A stretch of 64,000 nt of DNA from Dipteronia dyeriana (lineage: Eukaryota; Streptophyta; Magnoliopsida; Sapindales; Sapindaceae): assembly GCA_032871835.1 (NCBI GenBank), contig CM065297.1, positions 59,011,253 to 59,075,252 on the forward strand, in the 5' to 3' direction. This document shows positions 1 through 10,827 of the stretch, piece by piece; position 1 is the stretch's first letter, and each line of letters starts with the position of its first letter. A model generated the notes under the pieces. It had not been told where the DNA came from. It was given only the letters and a program-made list of their open reading frames with translations, and searched no databases. The translations under genes were made by a program, and so were the position numbers.

Positions 1-1938
1 GGAGTCTTTAGATGCTTCTGATCCTGTGGAGGCAGAATCTAGTGAGAGTGAGAGGCCAACTCGGTTGTTTAAAAAATGTTACACGACGAAACAAAGGCAA
101 CACTCTTGACTCCAGTACTCCAGTTGATGATACTACATGCCATCGGATGACTTCCACGATTGACCCTGCGGTACAGACTTCTGCTAAGGCATATATTTCT
201 TCACCTATAGCTCCCACTACAAATGATATTTTGGATTCTAACCTTACAGATTTAGAAAATACTACAGGTAGGAGATATCCTCTTTGTGACCGTAAAAAGC
301 CTGATAGGTTAGGTTTTTCCAAATCATCTTCAAATGTTGTTTATCCCATTTCTTACTTTATCTCTTATCATCGCTTGTCTAACTCTCACCTAGCTTTTTC
401 CATTCAGTTATCTTCTATGTCTATTTCTAGTCATTTTCAGGAAGCTCTTGGAGATCTCAAATGGAAGTCTTCTACGGTAGAGGAAATGAAAGCGAAGAAT
501 TCTACCTAGGAAATGGTTTAGTTACCTCTGAATAAGACGACAATGGGATGTAAATGGGTGTTTACAGTAAAGTATAAGTCGGGTGGGACAATTGGCAAAT
601 ACAAGACCAGATGGGTTGCCAAAGGTTACACCCAGATGTATGGGATTGATTATCAAGAGACCTTTGCTCTTGTGGCCAAAATGAATACTATTAGGTTTAT
701 ACTCTTATACAGTTAATCATGATTGGCTGGTTACGACATTTTGATTTGAAGAATGCCTTTATGGTGATTTGATGGAGGAAGTGTATATGGATCCTCCTCG
801 TTACACCAAAGGAAGCAAAGGTATGCAAGCTGAAGAGGCATTATATGGTTTGAAACAGTCGCCGAGAGATTGGTTTTGTAAGTTGAGCTACTCAATGAAG
901 GATTATGGTTTTAAGCAGGCTTTGGCAGATCACACTCAGTTCTATAAAAGAGATGGTTATGATATTACCTTGCTTATTGTTTATGTTGATGATATGATTG
1001 TTACAAGTAGTAACATAAGTGAGATAGAAAAGCTTCAGTGTCACTTGGCTAAGGAGTTCGAGATGAAGGATTTGGGGGCTCTAAAATACTTATTGGGCAT
1101 TGAAGTATTTCGATCCAAGCCTTGAATTTTCTTGTCTAAACGGAAGTATGTCTTTGACCTCTTGGCTCAAACTGGTAACTCGGTCTGCGAACCTATGGAT
1201 ACTCCTATTGTGGTGAACCATGGTCTGACTATCTATCCCGATCAAGTTCCAATGAATAAGGAGATATATCAAAGGTTAGTAGGAAAGTTGATCCATCTAA
1301 CTCATACTAGGCCTGACATATCATATGCAGTTAGTGCCGTGAGTCAATTCATGCATAATCCGAATGACTGACACGTGGGTGCTGTGAACCGTATTTTAGA
1401 TTATCTGAAGTGCTCTTCGGGTAAAGGTATTATGTTCTCCAGGCATGGACACCTAGATATCATGGGATATACCGACTCTGACTTTGCTGGATCCAGATTG
1501 GACAGATAGTCTACTTCAGGGTATGTGTCATTTGTGGGAGGTAATTTGGTGACCTGGAGAAGTAAGAAACAAAATGTGGTTTCTCTGTCCAGTGCGGAAG
1601 CTGAATATTGTGCACTTCATCATGCTACTACAAAGCTTACTTGGTTACGTATTCTCTTAGGAGAACTCGGTTATGCCCTTAGAAACCTATGGTGCTCTTT
1701 TGTGATAACACAACTGCCATTGAGATAGCAAATAATCCGGTGCAGCACTATCGAATCAAGCATGTTGAACTTGACAGTAATTTCATCAAGGGTAATCTAA
1801 ATTCTGGTGTAACAGAGGTTCCTCACATTAATATTGCGGATCAACTAGCTGATGTGATGACTCATGCTGTTACCGGTGTTCCTTTCTATACATTCCTATC
1901 CAAGTTGGACATGTGTGATAGCTACGCACCAATTTGAG
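1..1938 (+). pseudogene. Copia polyprotein 3' half (RT and RNase H), broken
   Basis: Remnant of a Copia pol gene. The linker upstream of RT is at 1-509, then the RT start (words CKWVF, KGYTQ, DYQETF) at about 545-700. The RT core is open at 769-1125, with LYGLKQSPR and the catalytic YVDD at 982-993. Thumb and connection follow at 1132-1371. RNase H begins with DSDFAG near 1470 (usual first motif DADWAG), then SSAEAEY near 1600, and ends at the TGA of 1935-1937. Stops at 507, 1123, 1369 and 1507 and frame changes near 700-770 and 1690 prevent one product. It is a fossil with no expected function. Confidence 0.8.
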
Positions 1939-1944
1939 GGGGAG

Positions 1945-2114
1945 TGTTGGAATGTAAATATTATATTTACTTAGGAATTCTCTTACTTGGTCTTAACTCT
2001 TATGTGGTCCCCACTATTTTCTTGTTCACTACTCTTGCATATCTATATATACCTTCATTGTGAAGAATAAATCATCACAATATTAAACCCTAAAATTCTA
2101 CTAGATGTTTTACA
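1945..2114 (+). repeat. putative 3' LTR of Cop-1
   Basis: Starts with TGTTGG directly after the purine tract. It contains a TATATATA box near 2043 and an AATAAA-like signal at 2066. No second copy lies in the window, so the 3' boundary is a guess. Confidence 0.5.
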
Positions 2115-2377
2115 CTTTTATGTTGTAAAGGTGGAAAAAACTATTTCTGTTTTCATGTGTAATACGAAAACACTTGTCGACATATTTTGCTTCTGTTTTC
2201 AGAGTTAAAAAAAATGGAAAATGTGATTGCTAAATGGCACCTAATGCACTGTTAGGATCTTGTCAAATCTCATTCGGTAAAGGCCAAATTGCGTAGGACA
2301 TTTACTAGTAAATTTGAGGTTCTAAACGCCGAACAATCTTCTTCTATAATTCCTTTTCCTTCATTTCCCCCTTTCAG

Positions 2378-2410
2378 ATACAAGATGGCATTGAAAGATT
2401 AATGACAAAG
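2378..2410 (+). other. possible exon of the host LRR gene
   Basis: A pyrimidine tract ending CCCCTTTCAG is followed by a stretch readable in only one frame (IQDGIERLMTK). That resembles the start of a leucine-rich-repeat segment. A donor could be the GT at 2411 (poor, gtccag) or at 2416 (gtaact, better, but it breaks the frame to the next confident exon). Tat-1 inserted only about 30 bp downstream, so part of the exon-intron border may be damaged. The link to the exons at 10062 onward is inference. Confidence 0.35.
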
Positions 2411-2442
2411 GTCCAGTAACTGTAATATAATGTTCAGTTGTA
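2411..2442 (+). repeat. intron remnant with left target duplication of Tat-1
   Basis: GTTGT at 2438-2442 is repeated at 9482-9486. These are the two copies of the 5-bp target site made when Tat-1 inserted. The rest of this short stretch looks like intron. Confidence 0.75.
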
Positions 2443-3998
2443 GACCGAGCTATTTTTGTCATTAAAAAAAACGCTCGTCAAACAATATTTATAAAAACCA
2501 CAACAATACCAAAAATGTTTACAAAACAAGTACAATGGCAAGTCGAGTGTCGTCCATAGAGAAAGGGAAATCGGATGGCTAAAACTAGTTAACTAATATC
2601 AAACTAAGCTAAGCGTGAAAAGTAAAGGTAAATGGTTTTGGTATTGAAAGGTTAATAATAAAGATGCAAACTACAATTAAGCTAATTAATCTAAAATGCA
2701 ATTAGTGTTAAAGTGAGATGGGTGTTAAAAATGATGGTTAAGACTAAGGTATTGATGATCCAACAAGTGAATTATGGGCATGTGTGAACTCTCATGAAAT
2801 GAAAGCACAAGAATCGATTGCAACCAATCTAGATGTATAGCATCGGTTGTATTCCCTCATGAGTTTCCAATCTAGATGTATAGTATTGGCCACTCATGAG
2901 TGATTGCTCATGAATGAACATCTATCCAATTAAGGGACTAATCTCATTATAAATTCACCAACCTAGATATATAGTGTTGATGCTTAACCTATCACAAGCA
3001 ACCAACCTAGATGTATATAATTGATCTCTGATTCAAGATTAGATTAAAATTGATATTAAGTCCGGGTCTCACTTGAGGATGTACTCTCGTTTGACCCTTC
3101 CATTCAATTTAGCTTAGGGAGATTAAGTAGATGTATACCCAATCACCCACACAAGCACATGAGTTTAAGAAGACCAAATAGATGTATACCTCGGCAACTG
3201 CCCAATTAATTCCCTCAATCAATTAGCTAGGAGAGGAATGTACAATCAAAGACAAACCAATCAAGGGAAACAACTAAACAATGAATGAAACATAATTGAT
3301 AGATTTAATTAGAATAAAATAGAGTTCATTACAAAGCCCAATGTCCACAAGTGTTTCACATCAATCCCTTAGTGGGATGTTTAGCTACTCATGACAATTA
3401 CAATAAAATAACAAGGAGAAAAGAGATATAGAAGACCCATGGTGAGAAACTTATTTCTTGAAGCTTTGATCCAAACTTCTAGTGTTCTTGAGTAGATGAT
3501 GATGGAAGATGGTTAGATTTGGTAGGTGTTAGTGTTTGGAAGAGAAGAGAGTGATGTTAGATCTAGAAATTCGTATATCCTCTTCTTTAGTAATGGGAAC
3601 AAGACGTATTTATAAGGTTTCCAAAATAGGGCTGATAATCATTGATGTCGCTGTCTGACGAACCAAATGCGCAGGTCGTGCGCGAGTAAGGACCCGCACA
3701 GTGACCTGCGCAATGCCCTGATGCTCGATTTTCACCTCTTGGTTTTTGGCAATTGAACGGACAAATGCGCGGTTGCGTGTGGGTTATGGACCCGCGCATT
3801 GACCTGCACACTAGAGCATTTCTTCATCGATTTCGGCCTGTTTTTGTCCAATTCTCGCACTTTTCATCCTTTCTTCCGAAATGTACCTAATTGCCTGAAA
3901 ACATATCAAACGAGCTATAAGAGACGCCAAAAAAACCTGAAAACGAGACAAAGTTTAAGAAAATGAGGCCAAAATATATAGCAATTTTGGTACGATCA
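2443..3998 (-). repeat. 3' LTR of Tat-1
   Basis: Matches 7926-9481 along its full 1556 bp with scattered substitutions and small indels. The terminal base of the canonical TG is mutated here (AGACCGAG against TGACCGAG in the other copy). It contains six copies of a TAGATGTATA-like word between 2830 and 3190 and a GC-rich region at 3665-3810. Confidence 0.9.
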
Positions 3999-4040
3999 AA
4001 TACCCTCAAACCAAACCTTTGCTCGTCCTCGAGCAAACCT
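3999..4040 (-). promoter_or_regulatory. stem-loop and polypurine-like tract before the 3' LTR of Tat-1
   Basis: On the - strand a perfect 7-bp stem (TTTGCTC/GAGCAAA, + strand 4018-4024 and 4031-4037) encloses the loop GAGGAC. It is followed by GGTTTGGTTTGAGGG and then the LTR. Its place makes it the likely plus-strand primer region for reverse transcription. A second version lies at 5591-5640. Confidence 0.65.
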
Positions 4041-6773
4041 AAAACAAAACAAAGACTCAAATAAAAATGACTCGAACTATGACTCCAAAGCAAATAATCC
4101 AATAAGTTGCATGTCCAACTGATGATGAGATGTAAGGATATGTGATCGAGAGGAGTAAACATATGCAAGCAATCTAAAACAACTCAAAGGCACTTGAGGG
4201 AAATTCGTACTACCACTAATCCCACATCTAAGAGCGCTCTCATATTGGGAGCTACTCACTCTCACACCTTGAGCATAATTCGCTTCGACTCTAATCCTTA
4301 CCCGATTTCGCTCTTCTTTTTCCACTTAGATTCCTAAGTTCACACTCATTCAAGGTATGCAATGATGGACTTTATGCATAGAAATCTAATGCATTGCATA
4401 CAATACATATTAAACAACCGATAATGTCTGTGAACTAACCTAGGAATGATTCATTATGTCATGAACGTGGAAGATCAAGCTTTAACAAACATTCCCAATC
4501 AAGACATCATAGATCAAATTGGACTCTCTTTTGGTTGTAATGGGGCCATGGGGTTAGATGTGGTGAACAAAGAAATGGGAAAATTTGAGTTCAAAGATCA
4601 CCAATCATGCTTACATATACTCACGCACCCCATACAAAGCTCTAATACACATTTACACACTTTAGCAAGTAGGCATTTACGTCCATACACATTGTGTTTC
4701 AAAACTGTACTTTACATTATGAGTACTTATCATTTACTTCCAAGACTCTTTTCTTTTTCTCTTTTCTTTGCCTTTTTCTTTCTTTTGATTTTCTTTTCAT
4801 TTCTTTTCTTTTTGCACACTTGCACATTACATATTTACAATTTAAGCTCATAAGTGCAAATTTGGCACTTTTACAAATTGAGCCATTCCATACACAATTC
4901 ATTGTAGCCCACATACATGCCCTCTTTACTTTAGAGCTTACACCTTTCACACCACACAACACACACCCCACATGATTAGTAATAAAGGTAGGCTTGTGTT
5001 TAACTATGGTTATATGGTTACATTTTGGTTCCAAATGAATGGTAAGTGTTTGGCTGCAAATTTGGCTATGATGCACATATAAGGGATTAAGGAATGTGTT
5101 TAGGCCTTTTTAAGTAGTTAAATGCACACATTGCTTAAAATCATTTCCATAATTAGTCTATCAAAGGAACCAATGCATCCATCAAGCAATCTACTATATA
5201 TGTAATGTATGTCCTATGGCATGTGACACTTATGACGAGAAGAGCGTTTAAAGAATAGAAAGAATTTAACACTCAATGCGCTTTTTAATGGCTTGTGTTT
5301 GTTAACTCACGGGTGTCTCCACTATTAGAACAAGGTGCAAGAGCACCTTGTCCCCTCAAATCAAGCACACAAAGGATGAGACTAGCCCATGACAATGCAA
5401 ATATAACCCATGAGTGACAAAGGTTTGTTACACAAGCTCACTATGCATGTATAGACTCGCTAAAAGCATACGCTCAAGGCATCACATTCAAGCTAGTTAA
5501 AGCTCGAAATTTTGGCCATTGCGACAAAATTAAAAAATTTGGACAAAAAATGATAAATAAAAGTCTCAAGACAAATAAAAAAATGACTTAACAAGGCGTT
5601 TGCACCCCCAAACCAAAACCCAACATTGTCCTCAATGTTGAAGACGAGAGTCCGGCCTAGTGGTGCGCACCTAACTTGACTCAAAACAACCTAGGCACTA
5701 ATCATACATAATCATTGCCTAACAAAATAAAAATACCCAAAAATCTCTAAATAAAATAAGGCAATTCGATAAAGTAACAACATTTAAGCTCAAGCCAACA
5801 TCAAGCATTATCATTTCACAAAATTGAACAAAATGGGATATGATAACCCCCAAACCTATTTTCACTATATGCCCAAAACCTATTCAAGTATGTGTGTGTA
5901 TGTACTACTGCCAAACCGAATGAGGCAATAAATGCAATTTAAGCACCTGTACAATCTCATGCAAAATCTTAAAGTGCCTTAGGCTCATCATGCCAAAAAT
6001 GAAATAATCAACCAATCCATACAAAAACTTGGAAACCAAAATTGTATAATCATTCACTAACGTTTCCATTCACCATATTCACACAACCAAAATTGATATT
6101 CAATGATATTCTCATCCATTCATATGCACAAATATATAGATAAAAGATATATCAAGATAAAGTGCAAGAGTTTGAGATAGAAAGAGTAAACCGATGCAGA
6201 TGCGGATGCTCAATAGTAAAAAAACTTTGAGTAGGTTCCCGTCCTTTTTATGGACACTCTTGACTTGCTCATCCCTCCAAGACTTGAAAGTGGCCGGTGT
6301 GTCAAATCCAAGAGATGAAAAATCTAACCTTGAAGCACAACACTCGTTCACAAAGGTTAACAATCACAACACATAACTTAAACCAAATTTACTCTCAAAT
6401 GAATATCACTCCACAATCTCTCATGCATCTATTATCCACCAAAATTTATTATGCTAAACTAACAAAGGCACTTAGAAGCAAATAATAAAATAAAACAACA
6501 AAAACAAACATGAAACATAAAATAAACATAATGAGATTGCATAAAAAATGTTCATTGGGATGTTGAGGGTGGTTTAACCAAGTTAGGAAATTCTTTCTTC
6601 TTGACTACCCAAGCAAATTTAGGCAATTTCCCTTTCAATTTCTTTCCCATGTTTCTCACTTGGTCCATTAAATCTTTCCTCACCCATACTTTCTTTACCC
6701 TAGGTGGACTCCTCATATTCCTAGGACTTCTTGTTTTTTCATGCTCACTATTTGAACAAAAATAGTAAATAGG
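4041..6773 (-). other. Tat-1 interior without recognisable gene
   Basis: About 2.7 kb between the 3' end module and the coiled-coil ORF. It holds only short open stretches, a 70-bp pyrimidine tract at 4743-4812 (purine-rich on the element's sense strand), a 9-bp perfect hairpin at 5330-5351 (ACAAGGTGC, loop AAGA), and the second GAGGAC stem-loop at 5591-5640. This is where pol would lie in an autonomous element; none is seen. Confidence 0.6.
5591..5640 (-). other. internal GAGGAC stem-loop with G-rich tract
   Basis: On the - strand, CAACATTGAGGACAATGTTG forms a hairpin (stem at least 7 bp) with the loop bases GAGGAC, followed by TTGGGTTTTGGTTTGGGGG. Stem bases differ from the copy at 4018-4037, but the loop and the following GGTTTGGTTTG word agree. 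It may be a relic of an older 3' end or a central purine tract. Confidence 0.5.
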
Positions 6774-7778
6774 TTAAAGGTGAGAGGGACTCCTTTTCGA
6801 TAAATGACTTTGAGGTCGTTGGATTTGCTTCACTTGTAATGCTTTGACCTCTTGCTCCACCTTGCTCAACTTCATGATAAAGTCACCTTCCCTTTCCTTT
6901 GCTAATTTGAAAGCTCCATCCTTCTTGTTGAGAGCTTCCATGGCTTCATCCAAGGCACTGTCCTTCAACTCGATCTCCAATTGCATTTCCTTTGATTTGA
7001 GAGCTGTCTTTTCTTCAAATTCTTTTGATGCCCTTGTGGAGTCCAAAAACTCCTTTAATGCTTTACACTTTGCGGCCTCAAGTCTCTTGATTTGGTCTTC
7101 CAATTCCTTATTCTTGCTAGAGACTTCACCATTCTTCTCTTTTAGTGTACCATTCTCCACTCTGAGTGTTTGCACTTCAAGTATGAGCCTCTTGTTTAGC
7201 TCTTGGAGTTTGTCAATCTTTGACACTCCCGAGGCCTCTTTGCCTTCTAACTCCTTCAACAGATGGACATTTTTCTCACATTGTTCCCTAATGTCTTCTT
7301 TTTCTCGAGAAACTTCTACCATCTTCTCTTGAATTTCTTCATTCTTTTTCTTCAACAACCCTATTTCCGAAACTGCTTCTTTGAGGATGTCTAATAACTC
7401 TTCGTTCATCTTCATCATCTTGTTTCGTTCATCCTCAAGGTTACTTTGTTCGAGATCATCCAAAGCAAAACAACTCCTTTGATTGTCTTCATATGATAGA
7501 GGTTGCTTAAGGGCGACGTTCTCACTACAAGTCCATGTGGAGTCATGGTAAGTGCTCCAATCTTGGTTGTGAGAGTTGCTGTATGGGTTGTAAATCGGCT
7601 CCAGATTGTAGGAATCTCTTAATGTGCTCCTCAGTGCTTGACAACAAGGCTTTGATGTTTGAGTTTGCTTTCTATAAAACTCTGGAAATCTATCTCTTAA
7701 CCGACAACTCTATAAGTCATGTCCAACTTCACCACATATCTTGCACTCCACGGTCTTAACTTGCCCATAAAAATCCAT
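6774..7778 (-). pseudogene. Tat-1 zinc-knuckle / coiled-coil protein, one in-frame stop
   Basis: A single reading frame of about 334 codons starts at ATG 7778 and ends at 6774. It has one internal TAG at 7710-7712. Near residues 12-25 is a CCHC zinc knuckle (CKICGEVGHDL, stop, SC; + coordinates 7704-7745), the nucleic-acid binding motif of retroelement Gag. The stop sits inside the knuckle between its His and last Cys. Residues from about 105 to 320 are a long, charged heptad-like coiled coil rich in Glu, Lys and Leu, ending in a Ser/Lys/Pro-rich tail. It is the first ORF after the primer site, the normal gag position. The capsid-like part usual in Gypsy Gag is not evident. A role in packaging is inference. 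Confidence 0.6.
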
Positions 7779-7902
7779 CGAACCTGAAACAAAGAAAAAC
7801 AAAAATACCAAAAGAAGTTAAAAGATATAAAAGAAAACTGAAAACAAATAAGACTTTTAACCAGATAAATAGATAACTAAGATTAGCCACCTAATTAACA
7901 CA

Positions 7903-7925
7903 TTTCCCTGGCAGCGACGCAATTT
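7903..7925 (-). other. primer binding site of Tat-1
   Basis: Directly inside the 5' LTR on the - strand: AATTGCGTCGCTGCCAGGGA. It resembles the TGGCGCCGTTGCCGGGGA-type primer site of Tat/Athila Gypsy elements, with a few substitutions. Confidence 0.65.
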
Positions 7926-9481
7926 TGACCGAGCTATTTTTGTCGTTAAAAAAAACGCTTGTCAAACAATATTTATTAAAACCACAACAATGCCTAAAAT
8001 GTTTACAAAACAAGTACAATGACAAGTCGGGTGTCGTCCACAGAGGGAAATCGGATGGCCAAAACTAGTTAACTAATATTAACCTAAGCTAAGCATGAAA
8101 AGTAAAGGTAAATGGTTTTGGTATTGAAAGGTTAATAATAAAGTTGCAAACTACAATTAAGCTAATTAATCTAAAATGCAATTAGTGTTAAAGTGAGATG
8201 GGTGTTAAAAATGATGGTTAAGACAAGGTATTGATGACCCAACAAGTGAATTATGGGCATGTGTGAACTCTCATGAAATGAAAGCACAAGAATCGATTGC
8301 AACCAATCTAGATGTATAGCATCGGTTGTATTCCCTCATGAGTTTCCAATCTAGATGTATAGTATTGGCCACTCATGAGTGATTGCTTATGAATGCACAT
8401 CTATCCAATTAAGGGACTAATCTCATTATAAATTCGCCAACCTAGATGTATAGTGTTGATGCTTAACCTATCACAAGCAACCAACCTAGATGTATATAAT
8501 TGATCTCCCATTCAAGATTAGATTAAAATTGAGATTATTAAGTCCGGGTCTCACTTGAGGATGTACTCTCGTTTGACCTTTCTATTCAATTTAGCTTAGG
8601 GAGATTTAAGTAGATGTATACCCAATCACCTATACAAACAAATGAGTTTAAGAAGACCAAATAGATGTATACCTAGTCAACTACCAATTAATTCCCTCAA
8701 TCAATTAGCTAGGAGAGGAATATACAATCAAAGATAAACCAATCAAGGGAAACAACTAAAACAATGAATGAAACATAATTGATAGATTTAATTAGAATAA
8801 AATAGAGTTCATTACAAAGCCCAATGTCCACAAGTGTTTCACATCAATCTCTTACTGGGTTGTTTAGCTACTCATGACAATTACAATAAAATAACAAGGA
8901 GAAAAGAGATAGAGAAGACCCATGGTGAGAAACTCCTCATTTCTTGAAGCTTTGATCCAAATTCCTAGTGTCTTTGAGTAGATGATGATGGAAGATCGTT
9001 AGATTTGGTGGGTGTTAGTGTTTGGAAGAGATAAGAGTGATTTTAGATCCAGAAATTCGTATATCCTCTTCTTTTGTAATGGGAACAAGACATTTATAAG
9101 GTTTCCAAAATAGGGCCGATAATCGTTGATGTGGCTGTCTAACGCACCAAATGCTTGGGTCTTGCATGGGTAAGGACCCGTGCAGTGACCTGCGTAATGC
9201 CCTGACGCTCGATTTTCACCCCTTGGTTTTTGGAAATTGAGCGGACAAATGCGCGGTTGTGCGCGGGTTATGGACCCGCGCATTGGCCTGCACACTAGAG
9301 CATTTCTTCATCGATTTCGACCTTGTTTCATCCAATTCTCGCACTTTTCATCATTTCTTCCGAAATGTACCTTATTGATTGAAAACATATCAAACGAGCC
9401 ATACGAGACTAAAAAAACCTGAAAACGAGACAAAGGTTAAGAAATTGAGGACCAAAATATATAGCAATTTTTGCATGATCA
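7926..9481 (-). repeat. 5' LTR of Tat-1
   Basis: The second 1556-bp copy. On the - strand it starts TGATCATGC and ends CTCGGTCA, so TG...CA is intact. It holds the same six TAGATGTATA-like words (about 8308-8670). A 9-bp perfect hairpin with TGCGCGGGT arms lies at 9260-9282, inside the GC-rich part close to the LTR's 5' end. GTTGT follows at 9482-9486. Confidence 0.9.
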
Positions 9482-9486
9482 GTTGT

Positions 9487-9898
9487 CTTCTTTTTAGTAA
9501 TTTCACCTAGTGCAAGTTTTAAATATGTGCTTTTGTATTTTAACAGTGGATACCATTAGAGTGATTCTACTGTGGTTCGATAGCATTTTAATTGATTCTG
9601 GACATCTTCCAGGGTATTTATTGACAAATGCTATATATTTATGTTGTCAATCTGTGTACATGCCAGGCATATGTTTGCAAGCACAAAGTTCTCCACTAAT
9701 AAACCTTTGTCAAATATCTTCCATTTTAACAGAATTACAGTCTGATGCATTCTTCCTGTTGACTGGGTTAATTTGTAATGCATTTAACATGTGCATATCA
9801 AGATATGTTTGTTGCTTTGACTTTGAACAACCAATGTATTATCTCTTGAAGAAGTTCTGTTTATTTATAGAGTAGAGTTTCCTTTCTATATTCAACAG
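9487..9898 (+). other. probable intron of the host LRR gene
   Basis: AT-rich sequence between Tat-1 and the first candidate exon. One open frame of about 120 codons exists, but it resembles nothing and has ordinary intron composition. I see no gene here. Confidence 0.5.
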
Positions 9899-9914
9899 CT
9901 AGAAGGAATCCTTG
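9899..9914 (+). other. possible 16-nt microexon of the host LRR gene
   Basis: Flanked by an acceptor (TTCAACAG) and a donor (gtatat). In phase 0 it reads LEGIL plus one base, which supplies exactly the base the exon at 10062 needs. It would also accept a phase-0 exon ending at 2410. However, the joined LRR would be about two residues short, so this may be chance. Confidence 0.25.
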
Positions 9915-10061
9915 GTATATATGTCCTCTTTGTGGCACTTGTTATATTTCTGTTGTTTGCTTCTTTTTTGTTTGTGGTAACTTGTGTGTTCATTTTGGTG
10001 CCAATCTTGTTGTGGCATAATGAAATCTAATTTTTGCTGAATGTTTTTATTTATATTGCAG

Positions 10062-10147
10062 ATAATCTTATAGAAGATCTACCATCATCAGTTTGTAATC
10101 TGATTCATTTAAAGTCGCTTTCCTTAAACAATAACAATGTGAACCAG
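10062..10147 (+). CDS. host leucine-rich-repeat protein, internal exon
   Basis: An 86-nt exon between a good acceptor (TTATATTGCAG) and donor (CAG|gtatat). It enters needing one base and leaves in phase 0. It encodes NLIEDLPSSVCNLIHL... and SLSLNNNNV, fitting the plant LRR spacing of L, L, N and LP. With the exons at 16317 and 16520 it gives the C-terminal LRRs plus a basic tail. From memory of the family, the closest match is the plant cytosolic LRR protein with an N-terminal ubiquitin-like domain (Arabidopsis At2g30105 type); that domain would be encoded upstream, outside the window. Function in that family is poorly known. The following intron is 6.2 kb because Cop-2 inserted into it. Confidence 0.75.
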
Positions 10148-10176
10148 GTATATACAGTTTAATTCAATGAATTTTT
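10148..10176 (+). other. intron start before Cop-2
   Basis: Donor side of the 6.2-kb intron (10148-16316). It ends in a T run directly before the Cop-2 LTR. A clear 5-bp target duplication for Cop-2 could not be fixed. Confidence 0.6.
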
Positions 10177-10341
10177 TGTTGGAAAAGGCAACTGTGGAAT
10201 CCAGAGAGTTAACTGAATCAAAGATCTTCTGGGAGGATTCTTGGATAATTAGCTGTGTAATTACTGTAATTATTATAGCTAGAAAGTAGGGATTTGTAAT
10301 GTAATAACTGTAGTCCTAAATGTTAGCTAGCTAGGGACAAT
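10177..10341 (+). repeat. 5' LTR of Cop-2 (partial)
   Basis: Aligns to 15753-15923 with several substitutions and indels, including the shared words TTAGCTGTGTAATTACTG and TCCTAAATGTTAGCTAGC. Similarity stops at about 10341. Confidence 0.75.
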
Positions 10342-10827
10342 TTTCTTCGTTGGTCCCTCTCTGTCTAGATGTATATCCATGGCAGAGGTAAAATAGGTTA
10401 TCTAACAGGAGACAAAGTCGAGATAGGCAACTAGCAGCCACAGATGCACAACATGCAATCTGTCTGGGATGTTGAAAGTTCCATGGTGATCGCTGGCTAC
10501 TTAATTCCTTGGAGGAGGAAATTTGTGCAAATTATTTAGGGTATAATATGACCAAGGAGATGTGGGAAAACTTGAAGCAGATGTATTCCAATCTGGGTAA
10601 CCAGTCCTAGATATATGAGATCCAATTGAAGATTAGAGAAGCAAACCAAGACATAGACACTGTAACTAAATATATTGCTGGTCTCAAGCGTCTTTGGCAA
10701 GAACTTGATATGTTCTATGAACATAAATGGAAGGATCCAGCTGATCAAACTTACTTTCAAAAGGTGACAAAATAGTTGAGTTTTTAAGTTTTTGGTAGGG
10801 TTAAATATAGAGTTTGACGTGGTCCAG

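Larger units (their letters stand above)
1..2114 (+). mobile_element. Cop-1: Ty1/Copia retrotransposon, 3' part
   Basis: The 3' portion of a Copia element whose 5' part lies outside the window. Reverse transcriptase and RNase H remnants are followed by a purine tract (TTGAGGGGGAG, about 1934-1944) and a putative 3' LTR opening with TGTTGGAATG at 1945. The order RT, RNase H, purine tract, LTR is standard for Copia. The LTR end is uncertain; I place it at the TACA near 2114. The + orientation matches the host gene, and the sequence just downstream looks like intron of that gene, so this is probably an intronic insertion. Confidence 0.75.
2443..9481 (-). mobile_element. Tat-1: non-autonomous Ty3/Gypsy element, Tat-like
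   Basis: A complete LTR element of 7039 bp on the - strand. Two LTRs of 1556 bp flank a 3.9-kb interior, with 5-bp duplications (GTTGT) on both sides. Read on the - strand, the 5' LTR (9481 to 7926) is followed at once by a primer site related to the TGGCGCCGTTGCCGGGGA type of Tat/Athila elements. The 3' LTR (3998 to 2443) is preceded by a GAGGAC-loop hairpin and a G-rich tract, as is common in these lineages. No protease, RT, RNase H or integrase is found in the interior. The one substantial ORF encodes a zinc knuckle and a coiled coil, so the element must depend on an autonomous partner. Confidence 0.85.

Noticed and set aside
4231..4244. AAGAGCGCTCTCAT shared by Tat-1 (4231) and LARD-F LTR (about 41187)
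   Set aside because: A short palindromic word with no similarity around it; probably chance.
4446..5076. Hydrophobic open frame and opposing Lys-rich frame around 4740-4810
   Set aside because: Both come from a long pyrimidine/purine tract inside Tat-1.
9510..9875. 121-codon open frame upstream of the LRR exons
   Set aside because: Cys/Ile/Leu-rich, no family pattern, and overlaps probable intron; likely chance.
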